A stretch of 64,000 nt of DNA from Gymnorhina tibicen. Its lineage: Eukaryota; Chordata; Aves; Passeriformes; Artamidae. Location of the stretch: the NCBI GenBank assembly GCA_013399875.1, contig VXAZ01005692.1, forward strand, positions 210,191 through 274,190, in the 5' to 3' direction. Made by a program: the position numbers and the translations under genes. The number at the start of each line of letters is the position of its first letter. Within the stretch, counting starts at the first letter, position 1. Positions 34,440 through 47,000 of the stretch are shown piece by piece. A model generated the notes under the pieces. The model was not told the origin of the DNA, ran no database searches, and saw only the letters and a program-made list of their open reading frames with translations.

Positions 34440-35220
34440 CCCATTGACCCCCATTTACAGCGTGAAAACGAATGACAGGATCAGGCCCAGGTTGTGGCCA
34501 TCATGTGTGCCTCACCCTGGGCAGTTCGCTAAAGAAGAGGGTAAATTCGGCACAGAAACGCCAGGGGAGGAAGAACAAAGGCGGGTCCCTTCCCCTCCCT
34601 CGGCATTATCCGGGGTCCATCACTGCCTCGCGTAACTCGATCCCGGCCCTGCGCGTCCCTGCAGTCGAGCTCCAGCGATTCTGTTCAAGGTAACGCTGAG
34701 ATAATTTCTCTGAGGCCTCACGGGACTTCCCAGGTGGCCCTTTCAGGAGGGCATTTTGCTGACTCTGCAAAATAATCCAGTATGGAGAGGGGGGCATCCA
34801 TGGACCCCCAAACCTCCAGTTTTCTCCTCCAGCCCTGACTCCCCTGACCCATGAGGTCTTGGGTTGCCCCGGGATAGTCACTGGCTGAAACTGCAAATGC
34901 AGTATTTTCTCCCCTGCACAAATTTTGCCACATCTTCCTCCTCCCCCACTTCACCCTCAAGGTCGCACCGGGAGTGATCTGATGAAAGGGAACAGGGAGG
35001 GAGAAAAGCCCAGCGAGATGAAAACTGATCCCTGCTCCGGCTCCAGTTCCAGCCTGTTCCCTCAGCCCCGCTTGGCTCCCTTTCCGCTGCCCCAGGACTT
35101 TCACACCTTGCACCTGGGACACACTTTTGAGGTGGTTATGAAAGGAATTGTACATTCAGGTATTCTAAGAACTGGCTGAGTCTTTTGTCCGGAGAGCGGA
35201 TGGGAAAGCTCCTTAAGCGA
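34440..35220. promoter_or_regulatory. CpG-rich patch; possible small CpG island or promoter
   Basis: CpG dinucleotides are scarce through most of this window but cluster here. I count 14 CpG in 34501-34680, including CTCGCG, CCCGG and GCGCG contexts. More lie at 34960-35220 (for example GGTCGCACCGGG and GTCCGGAGAGCGG). The patch matches no repeat I recognise. A CpG cluster outside repeats often marks a promoter or enhancer. No TATA box or downstream first exon is recognisable, so the assignment is tentative. Confidence 0.3.
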
Positions 35221-38200
35221 AGGATTGTATAACCCTGGCATGCTGCACAGCTCCCACTGGCAGGTGATGAGAAACTGGGCAGAAAACAGCCTTTGAAATG
35301 CCCAGCTGGACACAGAAGGGCTTCACTGAAGCCCTGACTCCCCCTCACCCCACTCGTAACCTGACAGCTGCTTCTCCGCCCAGGAGGAGATACCCAGGGA
35401 TTTACCAGCAGCCAGAGTCCCGCATCTGTAGCAGTAATTTAAATACGACTGGCATTGCTCCTGGCCCTGAGGCCACTGACACTGAACACTATTGAACTTT
35501 CTTATCCCCCAAGCTGGGATGGATGCAATCATATCAAGGTGCCCTTAAACTTTTTTCAGGAATTGTTTCTAAAACCCAAAATCACGTGCCTGAGACCCGC
35601 AATCACAGTGAGACCTGGGAATGTTCTTGATGGCCACGGAGACCTTCCAGCCCAGGCCCCCATGGCCCAACCCTCTGTCATCCCCAGACTGGGGAGGGCT
35701 GGAGCAGGGTGTGCAGGAGAGGCAGCTGCAGCAGGAAGCAATGACTTGCACATCCTTACCTAAAAGGCACAGGGCAGCTGCAGCTGGATACAGTTTGTGC
35801 CAGTTTGCCCAGTCCTGGAGCTCCTGTTGTCCTGAGCTGATGGGTGCGGTGCATTCCCAGCCCACCGGCAGAGACCTGCAGCTTTCACTGCACAGCCCTT
35901 CCCTGCAGCACCCTGCTGACAGCTCAGCCTCCTCAGGGACACACGGCTGCTCTCCCACACCCATCTGCAGTCCAGCTGCTGCAGAGGATTAGGCTTTGGT
36001 GCACCCCTGCCTGGCCATGTGCACCAGTGCTAGTGAGAGGGCTGTGACAGTGTGATGGGAATAAACACAAGGGAGAAAACACTGATTTTGCTGAAATTCC
36101 ATGGGTGAGCAAGCTGAAGACAGCTTGCACTGGGACACATGCTAAAAGGGAGCTGAGAGCAGGGGCATGGGCTGTCCCCTAAACCAGGGTTTGGACAGCA
36201 AACTGCTTCCCATCACTGCTCCTCACCCCAGGTCAGCGTGGGCAGGGGCAGACAGGTCCCTCGGCTCTGCCTGCTTGGGAGGCAGGAGCAGCATGGGGGA
36301 AAGGATGGGGTGAGGACACCTTCAGCATGAAAGTCACTGGCAAGGCTGCACATGCGCCTGAAAAGCCTTGCTATTGTCTGAAGCTCTTCTCAGCACTAGC
36401 GGGATTTTCCTGCCTTGTTTCCTAAAATTCCCACCATGCTTTTCAGTGCTAACAAGGTGGAAAGGCAGTTTCTGTGGTAAATACAGGACAGTGGGACTTA
36501 GGAAGCTTCAGGAACTCCAGTTTCAGTGTTCTTCCTACTGCTGATGGCAATGGCACTATGGTTTCCAGCAAGGTCATTTGAAGGCTATTTCCTGTCCCAC
36601 TGTAAACCTGAGGAGCTCTTGGCCTGCCAGTGACTGCCCTGCACAAAGGAGTTGGCATGCCCAGCCCCCACCCCTGCATGAAACAGCCCCAGAGAGAGCT
36701 CTGCTCTTCCAGACATGCTGCTTCCTAAGGCAAAGCATCTGAGAGGTGAGTCTTCAAAGACAGAAGTCTCTCTTCCCAGAGAAAGCTCTCCCTGATGCCG
36801 TGTGTCCATGCAGGATGGCTAAGCTCCCCAGAGGCAAACCAGGGGTCTTTGGAAGCTCAGAGCAGGTCCCTCAGTTCATCGCCCACCTCTCCCTGGAAGG
36901 CTAGGTAGGGGTTAGCCTACACTTATCTCTTTATCAGCCTGGGCAAGAGCACCCACAACCCGAGTTTCTCCAGGAGGTCTCCAGGCTCCCCTTTTCTCAG
37001 GAGTGCACTGAGCAGCTCTCTCCTGTTCTCCCTTGTTTTAACCACTTGCATCCATGTTTTCCAATGTACCGAACACAAGTGTTCTGCATTCCTGGGCCTG
37101 ACTGCTCAGATGAGCCACCCGACACGCTGGGAAGGTGCCAAAGTGCTTTCTGCAGAACTGCTGGACTGTTTTTCAGACAACGTCCTGTCAGTAGCTGGAT
37201 TGTTTGAATATCCAGGGAAATCAAGTGCAAACTGTAGATTGGCCAGGCGAGTTCCCAAGGAACAATTTTATCAAAACTTCTGGCAGAGCAAGTGCCTGGT
37301 TTGACAGAGCCTTTTCAGAGGTGGTCATGGAGAGCAGGGATTCAAACAGCACCTTTGTTTGAGCAGAGTCAGAATCTTGGCTTCGCTTCTCACTCCCAGT
37401 ATGTGCTCCAGGCACAGGCTGCAGGAACAACCATCTTCATCAGGAGTGTGTAATTAAATTTTCCCTGGGCCAGGAGAAGGCTGGTGTGCATGGTGCAGAA
37501 GATACCCATTCAGAGACTGAGCTGCATCTTTCCAGGGTATATGAACCACAGGTCTGTCTTCAGTGATGTGGTCCCAAATCACATCTTCTCCAGCATGATT
37601 TGAGTTGCTCCAGGTTTCTTGCTGGTCATAAACCAAATACTGGGGGAAGCTCTGTGGTTGTTTTTCCTTTTCACAAACCAAGCTTCCATTTCCCATAAGC
37701 AGGGAGCACAAGTTTAAGCTCCCTGAGAATACCTTCTCATTTTTGGTTTGGGTTTTCAGTAAGACATCATCAAATACTAGGTGGAGCAACCCACTGCAGA
37801 GTGGCCATCACACTCCATCCTAAGAGACAGATCTCTAGGTTAAGCAGCAGCATCAGATCCTGCAGGGGAACACTCCAAAAATTATACCAGGCACATGGTG
37901 ATTTTTGGGTGATTTTTGGGGTGTCCTGATGATGGTGATTTTTGGGGTGTCCTGTGCAGGGCGAGGAGTTTGACTTCAGTGCTCCTTGTGGGTCCCTTCC
38001 AGGCCAGGGCGTTCTGTGGTTTATGATCAGCAGCTGTGTTTGCAGTGCGGGACATCACAACACCCGGCATCGGAAAAACCACGCTGCTCCCTGGCTGTTT
38101 GATATGCTATTGTTAGCAGCAGTAATCCTGTGGTACAGGAGCTGTGAGGGATTAGGAAGGAAGAGCATTCTCCCTGTATTGTGGGGATTGCACAGTAAAT

Positions 38201-41200
38201 TTCCACAGGCTGGTATGCACTGAGGTGAGAGTTTCTCAGCTACAGCACTCCTGGAATTGGTCCTACAGTTGTGGGCTCTTTAAACAATACAGGAGTCAAG
38301 AAAAAAGTTGCACCACTATCATGGAAGTGTAAAACCCTAAAAATGGTTGGTTTTTTCCAGAACAGTGGTAGGCATAAAATCTGCTTTTATAATAATTTTG
38401 TTGCTGTTGCTTGGATTTCAGGCAAGGACTGCTTTCCTAGGAGCACGGGGTGGCTGGATTCTTTAACAATGAGTTTCAGTATTGCCAGTCATTGTCAAAC
38501 CTCAAAAGTATGAAATCAGATGAAAACAAAGATACATTGGATCCTATTTTGCCTACTCCATTCTGCCCTCACTTGTGTTCTCAAGCTTTTGTCTGCTTCA
38601 ACTAACCTGAAAATAAAGAGGCTCAGATTAGCCTCCACAGTGGATTTGTGGTGGGAAACCTGTGCCTGCACTTGCAGGTCCTTCCCTGTCCAACTGCACC
38701 ATGATCCCTGCTCATCGTCCAGCCCCCTGCCCTCAGGCATCCCCTTCCCACTGGAAAGCCATAGCTAGCCAAAGCCATGGCCCCAGACAGCCTTGGCCAT
38801 CCAGCTCTGCCATGCTGGTACCTGCAGGGACAAGAATGACATCTCGCTGTGCACCTGGCTCCCACGGATTTGGGTTGTACTGGAAAGCCGGGCTTTGCCA
38901 AACAGCAGCAGTTTGGCCTATCACCCAGAGTCCAGCCAAGGCTGAGCGTGCAGTGTCTTCATTTGGAAGCAAACCCAGCAGGAAGGATGTTTTTTTTTCA
39001 GGTTTTGTTACATAAAAGTAATTTAAACACTTCTGCATATGGTAAGTAGCCAGGATTGATTTGCCTTCACAGAGGCACAAAGGAGGGCACATACTCAAGG
39101 AGATACATCCTCCTTCATGCTGTGGATCTTCTTCCCCATTCACATGGGTGTCAACCAGAGCCTTGTCCAAGTTTCCCCTTGGCAGCTTGACTGGAGCTGT
39201 TGTCTGTAGTCCGTATCACTCTTATTTTCCACAGAGCTATAACAGGAGATGGAGCAGTGACAAGTGACAGACTGATTTAGGCCCCGCCGAGAGGATGTTT
39301 ACAGAACTGGGACACCAGTGACGTATTACAGAGAAGCAGGATGTCTTTGTCCTCTAACTCTGTGGCTCAGCAGAGCTTAACCTGTTTGCTCCTTCCATAA
39401 ATGTCCCAAAGAGAACCGTGAGCATCTCCGGGCGTTTCCCACCCATGTTCAGTCAGTGTTGTTGCTCTCAAGGGTTATAGGAATGCTCTGTCCAGGGCCA
39501 GTGCCACACCTGGTATGATCATAGTGGCACAGAACCACATCCAGAGATTGAGGCAGGTGTAGCACAACCTGATTTCCCATTTCTTTTGGGAATTTCAGGA
39601 ACAGCTGTAGGAATGTGTCTCTTCAGAGCCAGAGATTGCTTGCAGCTGCAGATGCTTCTGTCCCTTTCCTGGGCAGACGTACAGCCCCTCTGGTAAGAAA
39701 TACACCTGGTCATCCTCATGTTGCATCCGAGAGTCAGAAACTTTCCCCGTGAACCTGTGTGTGAGTGCTCCAGCCAGTGCTGATGGAAGCAGACAGAGAG
39801 GATGTGAGGCAGCCAGTGAACCCAGAATAACTTCAGAAATGATTGGACTTTCCACTGAAAATTACCTGGTGTCTCATTGTTCTGACCAGAGCCCAAATGA
39901 AGGCTGTGGGGTGGTCCCTGGACCATCAGGGTGTGGCCCCTGTCCTGTGCCGCACCCCGGCAGGGCTGCAGAGGTAGCAGCTCTCAGCCCCAGTAAAGCA
40001 CCAACTAAGGGTTTGGAGTTCCCAAAGCTGGTGCTGTGTTTGGGTCACTTGGCCAAGTCCTAAGTCAGGTACCTTGTCCCTGTAGTGAGCAGGAAGGCTC
40101 TGAGGTCAAGACGTGCCACAGCACTCCCAGGCAGCTGCTGTCTGTGCAGCAAAGATCACATCCATAACCTGTCAGTTCCATGTGTCCCCAGTTCCACCCC
40201 CCCGACACGGGGCCTGTCTGGATGTTCCCATGACATCCATGTCTTGCAAATATTAACTCCAGATCATCTAGACTGTACAGCTCCCGCCAACCCCCCAGGT
40301 CTATCTGCTGCCCCTGAGCAGCACAAGGTGGGAAGGAAGCAGCTGGTTCCCCTCTCTGTCTTTAAGGCTGTGACTTGTTCCATTCAGACACAGGCCACAC
40401 CTGCCCTCTTTTAGACCTTGTTTCTTCCCAAGGGAATTTGCTGATGTGAATGCATAAAAGGCAGGAAATGTAAAATTTCAAGACCTGCTAGTGAGAGGAA
40501 CTCCCTTAACCTTGCCTATCCCAGTATCTCAGGAATCCAGCCAGGAGCTGCAGTCCAAGGCATCCTCATGGCCCAGGGCTCGGTGTGCTGCAGTCAGGAA
40601 TGACAAATACCCCCAAGCTGCATCCAGTGCGTGTGGCTTCCCAGCCAGCTAGGGCCTGAGTGCCAGGGGCCACTGCATACAAAGAAACTGTTCCCTAAAA
40701 GACCTGAGATGTCTCATCTGGTTTTCACCACTGTTTGGTCTGTCTTGAAGCAGCACAAGGCACTGAAGGTTCAGCTCTGTCTCCATATATGCTGGTACAG
40801 GCTTTTACACATTTGCTGATGCTCAGCACCTGCCAGAAGCCTCTGCTCAGTCCCTAAGCCAACGCTCAACATGCACTGTTGAGCAAGGGAACACAAAATT
40901 TAACAGGTGTCCAAAATTTTCCTTGTTGTTACCTATTGAGATTGTGGATGTTCCTGTCATTCTATAAAAAGCTGGTAAGATTTCAAAGCTCCCTAAAGTG
41001 CTAACTGATCTCATGAATGCCACAGGTGAATGACATGCTAAGTTCCGACTGTTTGAGCTGCACTGGTGACATCTTTGTTCTGGTAGATGTGCCCGCAGTA
41101 ACTCACAGAGGAGCTCATTAAACTGCTTTAGAGGAGCTCATTGGCTGCGAGTGGTGGAGGAGGGAGAAGACAAGGCTGTATTAGATACAAAATGATTACA

Positions 41201-42275
41201 AGCTGCTTATATAGTGTGCCCATAAAAAGGTAAAAGGATGATAAAACAGGTCTGGGAGACACAGCAAGATGTCAGCTAATCCCCTTCCCACACAGTGGTG
41301 CTTCTGCCACTTACGACAGTGTCTGACCTGGATTTAAAATCATCTCATACTGGAGTCACAAGATTTTCCCCAGACAATTTCTCCAGCATTAGCCCTTCCT
41401 GATGGTCAAATGGTTACCACTTGTGTTGAAGCAAAACATTCTTTTTTATAGTTTATTTTTACTACTTCTCTTCTTTTTGCCCATGAACACTTGTTGCCTT
41501 CAGCTTTGTGCAGACTTTCCTCTTGAAATATGTCTCAGCGGCTGTAGAAGCTATGCCTGCCATTGTAAAACATCAGATTTGCAGGAGGCACATAAATGGT
41601 TTCCCTAAGGCTCCACCTTTCATAAGCACACACACATCCATATGCTAGCACTCTCCTCTGATTATTTTGGGAAGTTCTCTTGTTCTGCCATGAAAAGAGA
41701 AAAAGGAGATCTGCCTGCCCCAGGCAACATGACCAGCTTTCCCCAAAGTGAAGTGGGATATGAAGTGGAAATAAGATGCCAGAGTCCAAAAGCGAAGTAG
41801 GGTGCAGTTTACCTCCTGTGTGAAATGGCTGAAAGGCACAGAAGCCCATGTGAGCAAGTCATGCCCAGCTCCATTTATAAGCACCGGAGGCAAAAAAAAG
41901 TACAAGTGATTCATTTGGTTCTGACCTACCTGTCAGGCAGGTGAGTCGTGCCCCAAAAGTGCTTCATTCCCTATATGGAGCCTGAAGCTGGTCTAGACAG
42001 CTCGCCCAGAGATAGGGCGAGGGAGACAGTGACAGCTCCCACATCTCTGAATAGGGGGGAAAAGGAGTGTGAAACCAAGTTGAGAAGTTCCAGCACCAAA
42101 GCCTAAACCTGGGCAATAGAAGGATCAAGGTTTTTTCATCTTGCAACTTGGAAAACATCCCTCTGGCCCTAATTTTTGCTCCTGGTTTTCTATTTCATTG
42201 TAACCTCTTTATGTGGAGTCCAATCACTGGGTCCCTGTAATTTTCAGTTGTCCTTAAACTGCAGCAATCTGTGAT
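35221..42275. other. Long unique non-coding stretch
   Basis: No gene, LTR or CR1 is recognised over about 7 kb. A small direct duplication lies at 37897-37954. Frames 38733-39170 minus (145 codons) and 39519-39926 minus (135 codons) are partly covered by other frames and have no recognisable content. Confidence 0.45.
37897..37954. repeat. Direct duplication of a GGTGATTTTTGGGG unit
   Basis: The 21-base unit beginning GGTGATTTTTGGGG and ending GTGTCCTG occurs twice (about 37908-37928 and 37934-37954). It is preceded by a truncated copy, GGTGATTTTTGG. This looks like replication slippage. Confidence 0.85.
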
Positions 42276-42360
42276 AGAATAGAATAGAATAGAATAGAAT
42301 AGAATAGAATAGAATAGAATAGAATAGAATAGAATAGAATAGAATAGAACAGAATAGAAT
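42276..42360. repeat. AGAAT pentanucleotide microsatellite, 17 copies
   Basis: Seventeen contiguous AGAAT units make 85 bases, with one substitution (AGAAC near 42350). It abuts the inverted 3' tail of the CR1 at 42361 and evidently grew from it. The complementary strand reads ATTCT, the core of the CR1 terminal repeat. It is likely length-polymorphic. Confidence 0.97.
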
Positions 42361-42612
42361 AAACAGAATGGAATATTTCATTTGGAAGGGACCTACAATG
42401 ATCAGCCAGTCCAACAGCCCAACCATTTTAGGGCTGACCAAATCTAAAGTGTGTTATTAAGGGCACTGTCCAAATGCCTCCTAAATCCTGCCAGGCCTGG
42501 GGCACCCACCAGCCCACCAGAACCCAAGGAAGCCTGTTCAGTGTCTGACTACCCTCTCAATAAAGGAATGTTTCCTTATGCAAAGTCCAAACCTCTCATG
42601 CATCCTGAAACC
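42361..42612 (-). mobile_element. CR1 LINE fragment with expanded tail
   Basis: ATTTGGAAGGGACCTACAAT is followed by CAGCCAGTCCAACAGCCC, TTAGGGCTGACCAAATC, GTGTTATTAAGGGCACTGTC, CAATAAAGGAATGTTTCCTT and AAGTCCAAACCTC. This is the minus-strand plan of a further CR1 subfamily, the one with GGGCTGACCAAA and TTATTAAGGGCA. It is truncated at its 5' end, near 42612. Confidence 0.92.
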
Positions 42613-43844
42613 ATGAGCAGTACTGGCTTTTGGCAGGGTGTGCTGTGAGGAGGGCAGAAGAAAACCTCACTTCCAAACCTGCAGGAGGATAACTGGTGAT
42701 CCCAGACATGCCTCATGGGAGGAGAGTGGGTGAGGGGTGCATGTGTGAGAGGTGCACTGGCAGGGTGAGCAGCACTGTGGAAGCAGGATGGCTCCATAGC
42801 TGGCAAGCACTTGCCCTCACTAATGTGCCAGCCAAGCTCCTGGGCACTGGAACTGGTGCCAGCACAAATCCAGACCGACTACTCTTTGATAAGGCAAATA
42901 TCCCTGATGGGGAATTTTTATGATACCCCTGGAGGCAAGTTAAACACACATTTGTTCTTAAAGATAGAAGAGAAATTTAATGAACACTGTATTGGGCAGA
43001 GTCATACTGCAATATGGGGTTGTATGTGGAGTCTGAAAAGATGCATCACAAGCAGATTCCTTATATAATCTTGCTCCAGCACCAATCCCTTGCAAGGAGT
43101 CATTTAGTCTCTGGCATTTCTGCTTCCAGACAGTTTAACCCCTCCTTGTATTTGGCCCTTTGCCCTCTGTGCCAGATCACTCCTTGGTCACAAATTTTCC
43201 CTGCTGAGCAGTTACAATCAGTATTTCCTCCATCCCAGATAAGACCCTGGAACCAAGAATTAAGCCCATATGTGTGTAAAAAAGAGCAGGCTGCAGTGAT
43301 GTTCTCGTCTGCTATGACTACACTGATGACCCAAGTGCAGCTCCCTCAGCAAGACAACTCTCCAGCAATTCTACCCTGTGAGGAAACATCTCCATGTCCA
43401 AGCTGAGACCATGATCCAGCTGGAGAATTCCTTGGCTTCTCAGCCCCACCTCCTTGGCCACCCATGGTCTAGGGTTTATTCAACAGCCCCTGGGGCTGCG
43501 TGTTCTCATCAGAACAGAGGATTAAACCAGGAGTGCAGGGCAGGTCCACACAGTGAGAGATGAGCACCAGAACTGCTCTCAGGCCAGGCCCCAACAAGAG
43601 TAGCAAAGCCATGCTCTGAGCTAGTGAGATCTGCCCCATTTCATTAACTAATGACATGGCTTAACCCCATCCTGATCAGCAAGAAAAGCTTAAAAATGGG
43701 GATTAAGTGAAGTGTCTGAGGAAGCATATCCTGGACTCCAGCCAGGCAGAGTTGTACGTTTAAGAAAGGGAGACCCCCAGTGTAATGTCAGCAAGGACTC
43801 TTTCAGGAGGTTCTCTCACTGCCCAAAATCCAGCAGAATGTACT
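42613..43844. other. Unique non-coding stretch
   Basis: No gene or repeat recognised. The frame 43014-43406 plus (130 codons) has no domain I know. The CR1 at 43845 may extend slightly into the end of this interval in degraded form. Confidence 0.45.
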
Positions 43845-44040
43845 GGCCAGTCATGTTGCCCAGAGAAGCTGTGGCTACCCCTGGATCCCTGGCAGTGTCC
43901 AAGACCAGGTTGGATGGGGCTTGGAGCAACCTGGGATAGTGGAAGGTGTCCCTGCCCATGGCAGGGGTGAAACAAGATGAGCTTTGAGGTCCCTTTCAAT
44001 ACAAATCATTCCATGATTCCATGATTTTATGTTTCTATGA
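43845..44040 (+). mobile_element. CR1 LINE fragment with 3' tail
   Basis: GTTGCCCAGAGAAGCTGTGG is followed by CCCTGGATCCCTGGCAGTGT, AGGTTGGATGGGGCTTGGAG, TAGTGGAAGGTGTCCCTGCC and CATGGCAGGGG. It ends in a run of ATGATTCC and ATGATTTTATG tail units at 44010-44040. It is a plus-strand copy, 5'-truncated, and closely similar to the inverted copy at 48988-49193, with the same GGATCC-containing variant. Confidence 0.93.
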
Positions 44041-47000
44041 CCTGGTGGTCCCTTCTCTCACACAAGGGACTTGTGGCAGCTCTTGAGGTGGAGAAGGTGT
44101 TTGCCCTGCATGCTCCAGGTCAAGGCTGCAGGTGCAGGTTGAGGAGCTCTGTGCAAGGCTGTGGCCAGCCAAGCTCCTGGTCATGCAGGAATCTCCTAAG
44201 GAACAGAAGGCTCTGGAGGGCAGAAAGCTGGGTGCAGATGTGCAGCCAGTGTTGAGAGAGCTGAGAGATAGGTGGGAATCAGACCTGGGGAGTGATCTGC
44301 AAGCCATGGGAGGGAATGCATAGGATCTGCCAAGAAGGTGAGTGGAACCACTGGACTGCCAGCATTGCTGCTGAGCCTTGCAGAGCAACACCCCAGAATG
44401 AGCATTTAAAGAGCAGATTTTGCAAATAGCCTGAGAGTCCAAATTACAGATCAACAAACACAGCCAGATGGACACTGCTGCCTTCCAGACATCTGCATCA
44501 TTTATTGATGCTATCAGGACTCAGCCACACTGCCAAAACTGAAGGCACAGGCCCTTTGCCAAAGCTATGCCCAGCACAGCCTCCTGCTCTGCCACAAGGA
44601 CAGAACAAACTAACCAGGACTCACATTGTGAGCAGGAACCTGGCCCAGCTGTCCAGCCTTCCTATGAAAACCTGCCCTGAAAGACAAGCTTTAGGAAAAC
44701 TCTGTCCTGCCAGTTGAACCATCTGTCTTGCTCCAGCTTATTAATGAGCCACATTCTTACCTTTGCTTGTGTAGTTTTTCAGCTCTGCTAGTTCTGTTCA
44801 AGCAGCTTCACTTTAGTTTTATATTGACAACAATGCTACCCTGGAAATCTGTCAGTGCAAATGATAGCCACATCCACAACCTTTCCAGGTCTGTGTTAGT
44901 GAATTAAACATTTCCCAAACTGGCATGAGATCAAGCTGCCCAGACCCTCCCCCAAACTTGATATCAAACTCTTTGAGCCTCCAGAACAATGTGGCGGATC
45001 CAGCCTGTCTAACGGGGCTGGTGTCACTCCACAAGGAGCCCTGAACATGCCCAGGAGCCATTTGGAAGAGCATCAGTTGGCCCCGGTGCCCACAGTGGCA
45101 TGGGCTGTCTCTTGGCATCATTGACTTAACTACTGTAATGGGGCAGAAGAGGGTTTTGATTATTGACAGTGGCTCATCATTCACTCTGATTTTACTCCTC
45201 ATTAGGCTGTTGCAGTAGCCAGGAATACTGGAGCCTGCTGCCTTCAGAACCCTTCTGGAGTGGTTGCTGTAGGTACAGGAATCTCCAGTGCTTACACATC
45301 AACAGTGATCTCATACAGCTCAATATGAAAAGAAAAAAACAACCAACAAAACCAAACCAAACAATTTAAGCCTGTAGCACAAGGAAGAAGGCTGCCTCAA
45401 TGCAAATACAGCCAGAAAATCCCCAGACCATATTCCTGGAGGCACTGCAAAAGGTGGCTGAACATAAAAGCCATGGCTGTCTTCTTCCCCCTTTTCAGCA
45501 GTTAGTTTTGTGCGGTTGAGATTAACGCAGCATTGAACATGTCAGTTAGGTACAAAATTGTTTTCAGCACTAGAAAGATCACTTGCCCTGTGGACAAGCT
45601 TACTGCACAATAAGCTGCTGCGGTGAGGGCACAGATTCAGCATGTCCAAACACAGGTAGTGAGCACAAGAGCTGTGTTGCTCCTCTCTGGGATGAACGAA
45701 CTGCAAGGAACACACTCCTGTTTAAAGTACCCCAGAAAGCTTTGTCTCTCACTGCGAGTGGAGATCTGATTTACACTGATAAAAACGTGGCACTGAGTGT
45801 GCACAGAGCCCTGGGATTGTTTCAGCTTGTCTTTCCCAGTCCATGCTCAGCACCATCACATTAGTGCTGCACACGAAGACGTGGTAACCTGATTGAGAGG
45901 GGAAAAGGGCAGCAGCAAACAGATGCCATCTGCCAGGGAGCTGAACCTGAGCCACTCTGCCCTCGAACAGGGACTCCGGTGTCAGAGCAAAGCTCTGCTT
46001 GCAGGGATGAAACACAGAGCAATTGACCTTTAGGTGACAGTTTGCAGAATGTCAGCTCGAATGACACGGTAAGGAGGGGAGTAGGTGTTATTAAAGTATA
46101 AGATACCACCCACAAGCAGGAAAATAACAAAATTCCCCTGGGAAAAAAAGTCTGTGATTTGTCCCTCCCCGCAGTTAGACTTCTTGGCTCACTGCTTCAC
46201 AGATCCTCTATGGGAGACAAGAGCTTATCAACAGGGTACCTGCATTTCTCATAAGAGGTAAATTGCCTTTTAACTCCTCTCCATTGCTTTGTAAGTGTCC
46301 TACTTAGATCTAATGATGTGCAAAAGTTTACAAAGCATTTTCCATGACCTGGAATGCTTGGCAGCTTGTGAGTAGAGCAAATAGCTTAGCTGGGATAATA
46401 GAGAGGAAATCCACTGAAGAGCTCAAGTCATTAAGATGTTTGCATTTGATGAGGCAACCACTACCAAGGGCCAGAGCAAAAGAAATGAGCCAGTAGTGCT
46501 CATGCGAGGTGCTGCGAGGCATTTCTGCATCCATCACCCACCTTCCCAGCACCACCAGAGCTGCTGGCTCAAGTCTTTTCCCAGTGCACTGGCTTGATTG
46601 CTTTCTGCCCAAAATCTTGAAAAGCTACAACACACAATTCAGCAATTCTACACAGGGAAATAAATAACAAATTAAATCCCACAGATACCACATCTGCATC
46701 ACTCCCAAAACTTCAAGGAGAAGGGCTGAGGCAGCAGGTACCTCACTGGAGCTCTCTCATCATCAACCTGAAATTATAAGGTGGAGTTAAAAACCTCTCC
46801 GTTCCCAATCTCCATTGCTGTAGCTTTCATTCGTATTTTACAACTTTAGGGAAACTTCTTTTCGCTTTATTGCTGAGTGAAATACATCCTTTTTCCCAGG
46901 AGTAACTGGGCAGCCAACTGCCTGGAGAATGGGGAAGACCACTGCAGGACAAAGTGCTATCACTATGAACTCTGAGGGGTCAGGAGGAGACAACAGCCTG

